From positions 806,001 through 870,000 of the forward strand of contig JAJQJQ010000045.1 of NCBI GenBank assembly GCA_028622995.1: 64,000 nt of DNA. Reading direction: 5' to 3'. Under the pieces are notes generated by a model that saw only the letters and a list, made by a program, of their open reading frames with translations, did not search any database and was not told the DNA's origin. The position numbers were made by a program, and so were the translations under genes. Within the stretch, counting starts at the first letter, position 1. Each line of letters starts with the position of its first letter. The stretch comes from Panagrolaimus kolymaensis. Lineage: Eukaryota; Nematoda; Chromadorea; Rhabditida; Panagrolaimidae. Shown here piece after piece: positions 21,715-30,238 of this stretch.

Positions 21715-22075
21715 ATGCATGTGCCAACCGGACATTGGCAGCATAATTACGGATTTTTCTAGGTTTTTTATTACAATATTATTTTAGAAGCAAGCCATGG
21801 CTATTTTTTCATTTTCTTGTTCATGTTTTTGTTGATTTCTTTCCTTTTGAAAGTTATCAAATCTTTAGTAAAAGATTTTATTTTAATAAAATTATGATTC
21901 AACAAAAACTCAAAAAAAAAGTTTAAAAAAAGTAAAATATTCAAAAAGAAAAAAGTAAAAGCAAAAAACCTTTTTTATGCATTAAAATTTTTTAAAGGCG
22001 GCTTTGCTTTTTTTTACCATTCATCTTTGATAACGACGACGACGGCGGTGACATTGATAGAAAAGAGAACCACTT
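21715..22075. repeat. Full A-B-C repeat unit
   Basis: Module A GTGCCAACCGGACATTGGCA (reads VPTGHWQHNYG) can form a hairpin TGCCAA/TTGGCA. It is followed by about 200 bp shared with 13.63-13.86 kb, motif B GTAAAATATTCAAAAAG at 21,933, TTTTTTATGCATTAAAA, and module C CATCTTTGATAACGACGACG with GGCGGTGACATTGA. This is the clearest single example of the complete order. Confidence 0.6.
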
Positions 22076-22394
22076 CCCTTTTAAAACGAGCGAAAGAAAT
22101 GTAGCTTACACGCCGCTGTTTACACAATCACCTTTATTTTCTGCCTTTCATATTGTCACAAAAAGGTTTTTTTGAAGAAGAAAAAAACAAGCGCTTTTCA
22201 CTTTAAAATCAGTCGATTATTTTCCCCTTGCTTTTCAAAAAAAAAACATTTTTATGAGTATTAAAACATAATTCGATTCAACTTTCTGAAGATTTTTTTT
22301 GCATTTTCTTTGTTTTATGAAGAATAATGACAGTGCATATTCATAGCAGTAACATATAATTATTAAATGTTTGCCACCAAAAAGATTTTATTTT

Positions 22395-22820
22395 AAAAAC
22401 TTGGTTTATAATTTATTTTACACCGATATTATAATAAGCATGAACATGCAAAAATGTTTGAAATACTCTTGTCACAAAAAATATTATAACAAAAGAAAAA
22501 ACTTAAATATTCAAAAATAAAAAGTGTTTTAGCGTTTGATTTTTAAAAAATTTCTTTTATTTTTTTATTTTTTTTACTAAAGAAAAAAGCTTCGACGACA
22601 AAGCTCGCTCGCTGCTGCCTCGTTTAAAAGTGAAAAAAGATGGAAGAAAAAAACAAAAGCAGTCGAAAAGCAAACTACAAAAACAATTTATAGGTTCAAC
22701 GCGCCTTTGTAGTTTGTTTATCGCTAAAAAAATATTAGCAACGTTTCAATAAAAAATAATCGTGGAATTGCTTTCTCATTTTTTTAAATTTATTATTTGT
22801 TTGAAAATTTTATATATTTT
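22395..22820. repeat. Repeat unit, close copy of 18,110-18,500
   Basis: TTAAATATTCAAAAATAAAA at 22,503 to TTTGAAAATTTTATAT at 22,799. The hairpin pair GCAAACTACAAAA (22,671) and TTTGTAGTTTG (22,712) lies in the middle. Confidence 0.65.
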
Positions 22821-22916
22821 TTTGTTTTTTGCAAACTGTTAAAATAATTTAACATAAAATTAAATTATTTTAATGCTTTTTTTTTAATTTTAATGAAATG
22901 GAAAGCGTTTTGATAA

Positions 22917-23200
22917 TGCAAGCTATTACCAAAAATAATTCTATTAACTTTTGATACCGACGTTCCTTGTGACTTTGATAGCGCAGAACTTCAAATTGAA
23001 AACAATAATGATTTTTTCGATAAAATTTTAATAGAAAAAGTTCCACTTGATGATGAAAATGACTTCATTTTTGATAAAATTATGGTAAGGCTTGCTTTAA
23101 TAAATAACAAAAATAAAACAAACACGAACAATTTTTTAAAGTTTATAAATTATTTTTTTAAAGTAACAAAAAATTATAAGATTTCTTTTTTATATTAGTT
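22917..23200 (+). pseudogene. Orphan acidic exon
   Basis: The frame reads TFDTDVPCDFDSAELQIENN, NDFFDKILIEKV and PLDDENDFIFDKIM up to a donor-like ATG/GTAAGG at 23,084. If unspliced it stays open until TAG near 23,198 but becomes K/N/F-rich, so the splice is likelier. Acidic, not recognised. It lies tail to tail with the CUB gene on the other strand. Confidence 0.4.
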
Positions 23201-23220
23201 TCATTTTTTTGGAATTTTTT

Positions 23221-26200
23221 TTAGTTTAATAAAATAAAATTTGTTATGTCGTATGTGGGCGACGGTGGATGGGGAAGAGGAAGCAAAAGCTTTATTTGAG
23301 GAACACATAAGTTTTCTTATATGGGTTCAACAATCACAATTAGCACAAATTACAAATACAAAGATCAATTAAACTTACAGATAAGTCCGAAGCCCAAAGA
23401 TCAGCAAGAAGACACACCAAGAAGTTTATATAAGAGTTTTTATTATTACTCAACAACAATAACAACAACAATAATCTAATAATCAAATTAGATTCCAAAG
23501 CTTTGAGTTGAGATAAACAGGAGACTTGATTTGATTTCTAATTGAATTCCAATTTGAGTTTTTGATTGAGTACCAAAATTGATGTGTAACAGCAGAGAAG
23601 TAAGTAAATAAGGAAATTGAAAAAAGCAGGAAAGAGTTTTGGCATTAAGCATATAAGACCATAAGTTCAGGGGAAGATTGAGTTTGAATGGAGAAGATGA
23701 GATTGAAGGGCTGAAGGAGTCTCCATATGACATTCCCCCTCCCTCTCATAGTCGGCGTCCTCGTCGACCAAAATCAGCACGGCTATATCCACTTCGAACA
23801 TTTGAATACCATCCAGTGTTTCGACCACGAGCAGTTCCACGAACAGTATTACCATGATTTCTTTGAGTTTGAGAAATTAACCTTTTTGTATTACCATTAT
23901 CATGAGATTCAGCGAACACTTCTTCGATCATAGGTTTACTTGTTGATTCCATATCACCACTTTTTCGTTTCTTTACAACCGGTTCTTTCCATTCGATATC
24001 GAGCTTTAGCAAATAGGTGTTCAGTTCTTTGAGACCATATTGATTTATCCTGCCTTCAGAGTTTACCATAGAAATATCTTCACTTTGAGGTGTGCATTTC
24101 AAAATATGGAACAGATGAGATTGATCGATCAGTTGAAAGCCAACGTATTCCTTTGGAGCTGTTGCAGCTTTCAACATAAACCATTCGAAGAGATCTTGAT
24201 TCTTCAAAGCATGACCAATCATTCTAAACACTGGTAAAACAATAACTTTGACATTGTTGAGCTTCTTGAAAGTTTCAATTGCATTGCACCATGATTCTAA
24301 AGCTTCTTTCACATTGACGTTACCATAGAGAGTTTCTTGATTAAACCATACAACAGCGATCTTGTAGCTAGCGCCAACAATGAGATTCAAGGCTAAACAG
24401 ATATCAGTACCATTTTTGATTTTTACATAAGCAGCATTCTGTGATGAGGCCAAATTTCGAGCATTTTCATTCCCAATAACAATTAATTCACTTCCTTCAG
24501 ATGTTGATTTACACCAACGAGTTCCCAATTCATACGAGAGACATTTTCTTAGGATTTCTTCACCATATTCCACGTTCACAATTTCTTTTCCAACCAAAGA
24601 TTTCAGAGCATCACGTCGATGAGAACAACATTTGAAGATTGCTTTCCATAATGCTTCCACGATATCCATTCCAGGAGTGTTGAAAGCGTGTTCCACTACA
24701 GAATATCCTTGACCATCGATGAGATAATTCTTTTTCTGTTCTTCAGAGAGTGTTATATCAGCTGCGACCATAACTTTTTCCAGTAGTTCTTTCATGTTCG
24801 TTGCAATAACATCACCAAACTTTGACAAAGGCAGAATTAAGCTTACTTTGAGCTTTTCTTCGCATTCCTTGCATTCAAAACGTTTGCTTAGAGGCGAACC
24901 GAGGATATTTATTGAATCCCTGAAACCAAGCAGATTAATAGCACGAGTTCTTCGCGAAGTAATTCCATCGAGCTTTTTAGCTTCATCGTCATTTCCAGGC
25001 CACTTAACGAGCTGTGAGAAATGGATCTGTTTTTGTCCCTTTTTAAACAAGTACTTAATGAATGCATGAGTGTTCCCAATTTGTAAAACTCTAGCAGGAC
25101 CTTCGAGCTTACACGCCATTTTCTTCAAATCATTTTTAACCCTTTCATTCGGAAGTTTTACATAAACTAAATCGCCAATCTTTATCTTTGGAACTTTAGC
25201 ATGATTACGCTTGTTGTAACTATCTTCGAGTTGTTCCCGATAACGTTCCAAATTTTCACGAACTACTTGCTGACATGCCCAAAGATTTTCAAGAAACTCT
25301 TGCTTATAATCATCGATGTCAACCATATTCTTTGTTGGTGCATCGACTTTATCAATATCGCTTGGAATTTTAGCGTCAAACCCATTCATTAAAAAGTGAG
25401 GAACTTCTTTAGTTGCTTCATGTGGTGAAGTATTATAAGCAAATAGAGCATAAGGAAGAGCTTTTGTCCATTCTGTGCTAACGTTTATCCTCTTAGCAAG
25501 CAACTTTTTCAAAGATCCTGAACAAGAAATTGTTCCACAACTTGCATAACCTCATCAGGTACCCCATGTAACACTTTTTGTTTCATAGCAGCTAAAGCTT
25601 CGTTTGCTTTCACCACATGAACAGAAAGTTTATCAAGACCTTCTTTACAACCTTCGATAAAACTATCAACTTGCATTTGTATTGCTTTATTAGCAACATC
25701 TGTAAGACTTGCAGTAGCTTCTGCATCATTATCCCCAATTTGTTGATGTTCCTCCACTGTGGGACTTGCAACAACATTTTCACCATCCCCAACAGTCAAA
25801 ATTCCTCCGGCAGTATAAATACCACTAGAGCCAGTGGGCCCTCCATGTCGTATGTGGGCGACGGTGGATGGGGAAGAGGAAGCAAAAGCTTTATTTGAGG
25901 AACACATAAGTTTTCTTATATGGGTTCAACAATCACAATTAGCACAAATTACAAATACAAAGATCAATTAAACTTACAGATAAGTCCGAAGCCCAAAGAT
26001 CAGCAAGAAGACACACCAAGAAGTTTATATAAGAGTTTTTATTATTACTCAACAACAATAACAACAACAATAATCTAATAATCAAATTAGATTCCAAAGC
26101 TTTGAGTTGAGATAAACAGGAGACTTGATTTGATTTCTAATTGAATTCCAATTTGAGTTTTTGATTGAGTACCAAAATTGATGTGTAACAGCAGAGAAGT

Positions 26201-29200
26201 AAGTAAATAAGGAAATTGAAAAAAGCAGGAAAGAGTTTTGGCATTAAGCATATAAGACCATAAGTTCAGGGGAAGATTGAGTTTGAATGGAGAAGATGAG
26301 ATTGAAGGGCTGAAGGAGTCTCCATATGACAGTTATGTTCGCATCTTTTACAGTATATTGTAAAGTGACGCCTGAATAATCATTTGTCGGTATATTTTCA
26401 AGATCCGTGGTATTTGCAAAATACATTCTTACAGTTGCATTTGTAACTGATAGAGTGTCGCCAATCATAGAAAAGCTAAAAATTTAATCTTGCAAAAATA
26501 TAAAATTAATTTTCTTTAAAAAAGTTGCTTACTTTTGAAAAATTTTATTAATAAAAAATGAAAATTTATAATTTTTTGAAATATTATATTGAGTAACAAT
26601 AAAATCAACGATTTGATTTTCATCAATTTCCATTCTAGCAAACGGTAATCGATTCTTCCAAGCTCCAACCAAACTAAATTTATCTTCACCATTAAATGGC
26701 GTAGAAATTATTGAGGAATATGGCGGATCCAATAATTGGATATCTCTGCCAATATTGTTTATAGGCATATAAGGACATCTGTAAAAAAACTTCTCATTTT
26801 TTATGGTTCCCAGAGTATTTTTTCTTTCAAATATGTTTTTTTTTGAATTTCGAAATTTTTTGAAATTTTGTAAAAAAAGAAAAAATGAAAATTTCTTCAA
26901 ATTTTTGTTCCGGAGTCCGGACTCCTTTTTTCAGCTTGAAAAAAGACTTCAAAAAGATTTGAAAAATTTTTATACAAAATCTTTTTACCCTGAATATTGA
27001 AAACCAAAATAATTTAAATAGCATGAATAAATGATTAAACTTGAATTTGGTGGTAAAACAAAAATATAAAAATTTGAAAATAAAACTATATTTTTCCATT
27101 GCGAAGCTGTGGAGGAACTAAAAAAAGGTTTATTTATACAAAAAATATTCTATATTATTTTTGAATTTGTGGAAATTTTTTTTTTCACATACTTAAATTC
27201 CATAAAAAATCTTTTTTCCTTTGTTCCTTGATAAACTTTAACATTTTCTTTTGATGAAGTTGTCCAAAGCCCGGATATGCTTGATGCAAATGCTCCAGCA
27301 TAAGTATTGTCATCATCACGAGTTAAGGGATTTCCTATTTCTTGAATAATAAATACATTGCAATAATCAAATTCAGTGGAAATAGCTGAAAAGCTTTGAA
27401 CCCCAGGTGTTCCATCACCATAATTAGGGGTAAGATGATAAACATTGGTATCAAAAATACAGCCTTTTCTAAGTTCTAAAAGAAATTATATATATTTTTT
27501 TAATATTTAATTTTCAGAATTTTTAATAACCAAATTTGTATTAAAACATTAAAATCTTACTTACCTTTCGGTAACTGAAACAATAATAAAAAGGGTCGAT
27601 TTTTTATTATATAAACTGTAACTTGATGATCATCGAGTTTACATATATCACTTTCATATTTTCCATCTTCAAAACTAAAAACCTATTATGTATTTAAATT
27701 AATTTGGGCTATAAAATATTTTTATAATTAATTAAATAATAAAATTCTTATTACCAATGATTATTTGTAATTGGTTGAAATAAATTTTCATTTTTATATA
27801 ATTCAATTCCATCAAAATTATATTGAGTACGAGTTGAAAAAACTTCCATGGAAATATTTTGTTTAAAAGTCTATAACAAAATATATATTTAAAAAAAATT
27901 TCAGTATTTATCTTGGTGTAAATGTTTTTAAAAAACACAAAAAACATACCAAATTTTTTGAAAGCATTATCGTGAAAATCTCATTTTCAATAAATGAATT
28001 AGTTTCCAACGCATAATATGGAAGATTTTCGGAAAGAATTATATTCGATAAAATTTGGGGTCCTTAAATTTTTTTTTCTAATCAAAAACTCTTAATAATT
28101 TAATTTATACCATTCGATGCTTTAACAGTAATTTTAATTTGTTTTAAACCAAATGAATCAAAAGTGATAGCTTCAAAAATATTTTCAGCATTTGCATGTA
28201 AAAATGCTACTTGTTTAATAAGTGGTGTACCTCCTTGATTCATATCTAATACCATTTGATTATTGGAAAATATTTTAAAGGTATCAAGAAATATTGTGCT
28301 ATTATACCATAAATTAACATCAACAAATATCATCGAATAATTACAAGCAGCAGCCGAATCGAATTTAATCTTTAAAAAAATAAAAATGGATTTCATATCG
28401 ATTTATACAACAAAAAAAAATTATGCTATATTTTTAAGAAAATTTTTAAAAATTTATTAGCATCAACAAATAATATTTGGTCGGTTTTCGAGGGAAATTT
28501 TATTAATTTTTTTTCAGCATTCAAAATTTTTTGATTTAATTTTGTAAAAAACATTCATTACTTTAGTTTGAACAAAAAAATATTTCAGAGTAAGAAAGTA
28601 AAAATTAAGTTTTTGAAAAACATGTTTCATGTTCGAATATGAAAAAAAGTTCTTTAATCATTTTTTATTTTTTCTTAGTTTTTTTTTTGAAAAAAAAACT
28701 TACAGTAAAATTACATTTCATATTACTGCAATATTCTCCACTTGTAAGAGTTGCATTCGTGATATAATAATCTTGACTTTTACCATCACAAGTCACAATA
28801 AATTCAGGATATGCGCAAGTGCAATCTAAAAAAAATAAATAACAAAATGCATCCTTTTTTTTTTAAAAATGACATACAAGCAAGATAAAAAGCTACATGA
28901 AAATATGATCCCGTTACACTTCCATCACTATTAAATGTAAATTTAACTATTCGATTTGTATCATTTTTATATGCTTCAAATGTAAAAATATCATAAAGAT
29001 TAAGATTAATTAACGTTCCTTGATCATCGACAAATGAAATACTATCAACATTAGTTTCAATATGCAAATATTCAACATATACTTGCACTTCAGTTTTAGG
29101 CGCTATATTTAATTCATATTCACACCATGCATTATTTGGATATCCACTTGTATCACTTTGCCACCGAGTTCTATATCCATATTGATCTTGAGTTATGATA

Positions 29201-29475
29201 TCAATAAAACAATTAGCTTTAATTTTAGAAGTTATATTTTTTTGAACTATAGTTACATATGCCCCAAATTCATTACCCATTATTGCATGATGAGAATTAT
29301 TTTTTGAAAGAATTATATTTAAATGATTATCAATATTATAATATGGATGTAAAATAGTTGGAAACATACTGAAAAACAAACAAAATAATTTAATGAATAA
29401 AAAAATATGTATCCAAATTTTCCATTGAAATCGAACTTTAATTGAAAGAAGATGTAATCCGGCTAAACTGGTCAT
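23221..29475 (-). CDS. Secreted multi-CUB-domain protein, nine exons, interrupted by an LTR element
   Basis: Exons (minus strand): 29475-28878, 28825-28704, 28369-28111, 28062-27950, 27870-27755, 27674-27565, 27475-27193, 26778-26533, then 26475-26332 continued at 23242-23221 beyond the retrotransposon. These join in frame to about 670 codons. A hydrophobic stretch near the N-terminus (IWIHIFLFIKLFCLFF, residues about 20-36) is a signal peptide or anchor. Several CUB-like domains follow, each with an opening Cys, a W/Y-rich core and paired late Cys (for example YPNNAWCEYELN, and CTCAYPEFIVTCDG between domains). Nematode CUB-like proteins are secreted, often intestinal and infection-responsive; that role is inferred from the family. 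A 3.1 kb LTR element sits six codons before TAA 23221-23223, so the native C-terminus (NFILLN) is replaced by LTR-derived residues unless the element is polymorphic. Confidence 0.75.
23247..23732 (-). repeat. 3' LTR
   Basis: Downstream copy of the 486-bp LTR relative to the element's minus-strand orientation. TG...CA ends with short inverted terminal match TGTCrTATG. Confidence 0.9.
23733..23748 (-). other. Polypurine tract
   Basis: On the minus strand the bases directly before the 3' LTR read GAGAGGGAGGGGGAA, the plus-strand primer tract expected there. It begins immediately after, and overlaps by one base, the TGA stop of the integrase-extension frame. Confidence 0.8.
23746..25515 (-). CDS. 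Integrase C-terminal half with about 390-residue extension
   Basis: A continuous minus-strand frame of about 590 codons with no proper ATG at its head. Residues about 1-60 are the end of a retroviral-type integrase core (EWTKALPYALFAYNTSPHEA, the W-x(3)-LP-x(2)-FAYN-x(2)-H signature), so DDE catalytic residues are absent. Residues about 100-170 hold the chromatin/DNA-binding tail seen in gypsy elements (KIGDLVYVKLP, then KLEGPARVL). From about residue 200 to 588 comes a region not expected of integrase: a Cys pair CKECEEK, an alpha/beta-looking core (ELIVIGNENARN, then KIAVVWFNQET and VKVIVLPVFRMIGHAL) and an RG-rich basic tail. The function of the extension is unknown. Confidence 0.75.
   Translation of the reverse strand, partial: SLKKLLAKRINVSTEWTKALPYALFAYNTSPHEATKEVPHFLMNGFDAKIPSDIDKVDAPTKNMVDIDDYKQEFLENLWACQQVVRENLERYREQLEDSYNKRNHAKVPKIKIGDLVYVKLPNERVKNDLKKMACKLEGPARVLQIGNTHAFIKYLFKKGQKQIHFSQLVKWPGNDDEAKKLDGITSRRTRAINLLGFRDSINILGSPLSKRFECKECEEKLKVSLILPLSKFGDVIATNMKELLEKVMVAADITLSEEQKKNYLIDGQGYSVVEHAFNTPGMDIVEALWKAIFKCCSHRRDALKSLVGKEIVNVEYGEEILRKCLSYELGTRWCKSTSEGSELIVIGNENARNLASSQNAAYVKIKNGTDICLALNLIVGASYKIAVVWFNQETLYGNVNVKEALESWCNAIETFKKLNNVKVIVLPVFRMIGHALKNQDLFEWFMLKAATAPKEYVGFQLIDQSHLFHILKCTPQSEDISMVNSEGRINQYGLKELNTYLLKLDIEWKEPVVKKRKSGDMESTSKPMIEEVFAESHDNGNTKRLISQTQRNHGNTVRGTARGRNTGWYSNVRSGYSRADFGRRGRRL
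25509..25907 (-). CDS. gag N-terminal remnant starting inside the LTR
   Basis: ATG at 25,907 lies within the 5' LTR. The first 20 codons are LTR sequence, and the frame then runs through the putative primer-binding site and ends at TGA 25509-25511 after 132 codons. It is Ala/Ser/Gly-rich at first, then helical (DEVMQVVEQFLVQDL). It stops exactly where integrase-coding sequence begins in another frame, marking the internal deletion joint. A matrix/capsid start is likely by position only. Confidence 0.6.
   Translation of the reverse strand: MCSSNKAFASSSPSTVAHIRHGGPTGSSGIYTAGGILTVGDGENVVASPTVEEHQQIGDNDAEATASLTDVANKAIQMQVDSFIEGCKEGLDKLSVHVVKANEALAAMKQKVLHGVPDEVMQVVEQFLVQDL
25846..26331 (-). repeat. 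5' LTR
   Basis: Upstream copy of the 486-bp LTR for the minus-strand element. It contains the ATG of the gag-like frame near its downstream end. Confidence 0.9.
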
Positions 29476-29558
29476 GAAGCAAGCAATTGGAAGGGTAGTT
29501 GTTGGTGGCTCACTGCTGAATCCTTTTTTCTTTCATCACAATTATTCTGTCTGTATAT

Positions 29559-29602
29559 TAATCATTTTTTAAAATTTAAATATATATTTTAAAAAATGAT
29601 TA
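29559..29602. repeat. Perfect 17-bp inverted repeat
   Basis: TAATCATTTTTTAAAAT and its exact complement are separated by 10 bp. It lies at the left edge of a degenerate dispersed-repeat copy and upstream of the CUB gene. It could be a hairpin or the footprint of a small element. Confidence 0.6.
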
Positions 29603-29950
29603 CTCAAATATCCAAAAAAAAAAGTTTATAAAAAGCGAAAGACCGCAAAAAAAAAATACTGGTTGAAAAGATTGTCGACGATAAATAAATCATTTCATTG
29701 GGACCATAAAAAAAAGAAAATAACAACACCTAGTCATTGGGGCTTCTTTCTTTTTCATTTTTTTAGACATTTGGAAATCAAAAAACAAAACAAAAACGTC
29801 CGAGTTGTTTAAAAAAAGTATTTCGCTTTTTTTTTTTGCTACATAGTTGCAAGATCGCGGAGATGCTGTAAAACATCTCAAACCAATTTTTTTTAAAGCT
29901 AACTTATTGATTTCTTCATTTTTTTGTTTGTTTGAATATTTTTTTAATTC
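29603..29950. repeat. TTAAATATTCAAA repeat, outlying copy
   Basis: Left end CTCAAATATCCAAAAAA, right end TTTGAATATTTTTTTAATTC, with GTCGACGATAAATAAATC inside. It lies in the gap between the CUB gene and the oxidoreductase, and is the only clear copy outside the first 23 kb. Confidence 0.4.
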
Positions 29951-30238
29951 TTTTTCTTTTTATTTTTGGTTTTCTAAAAAGAAACTACGAACTTTAATTA
30001 ATTAAAATGTTTCAAACTTAAATTAAAAACATTAAATATGTTTTTCGAGTGTCTAGGATTTTAATGTCATTAAATTCGAATGCTAAAACCTATCTCTTAA
30101 GTAAAATGAAAAAATATAAATTTATTTTTTGCAAAATGAAAACAATGAAGTAAAGGAAATTTTTTTTAATATAATTAATTGCAAGAAAAAAATTAATAAA
30201 TAAATAGAAAAAATCGAAAACATAAAAAAGTTTATTTT

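Larger units (their letters stand above)
1..22900. repeat. Repeat-dense, gene-poor block
   Basis: No intact gene is visible here. The block is long A and T runs, about 30 copies of a short motif AAATATTCAAA (or its complement TTTGAATATTT), several partly alignable repeat units of 250-400 bp, two MITEs and a scatter of isolated coding-like fragments, which are listed separately. The motif is frequent here and nearly absent from the gene-rich part of the window (30-64 kb), so it marks this block and is not simply a product of base composition. Open reading frames that are mostly F, K, L, I and N are taken as composition artefacts. Confidence 0.7.
23247..26331 (-). mobile_element. LTR retrotransposon (Ty3/gypsy-like), internally deleted
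   Basis: Two 486-bp direct repeats (23247-23732, 25846-26331) begin TGTCGTATG and end CATATGACA and look identical in the parts compared. They are flanked by the 4-bp target duplication GTTA (23243-23246, 26332-26335). The element reads on the minus strand: primer-binding candidate TGGAGGGCCCACTGG directly after the 5' LTR, a gag-like frame, the C-terminal half of an integrase with a long extension, and a polypurine tract directly before the 3' LTR. Protease, reverse transcriptase, RNase H and the integrase catalytic core are missing. Integrase-last order and the 4-bp duplication favour Ty3/gypsy. It would need proteins supplied in trans. Apparent LTR identity implies a recent insertion. Confidence 0.9.

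Noticed and set aside
1..22900. C. elegans-type piRNA (21U-RNA) cluster
   Set aside because: The recurrent motif is AAATATTCAAA, not the CTGTTTCA core with downstream YRNT; no register of 21-nt starts can be seen. Kept only as a general small-RNA hypothesis.
26803..27099. Overlapping open frames on both strands inside a CUB-gene intron
   Set aside because: Composition is F/K-rich and they lie within an intron whose splice sites keep the CUB frame.
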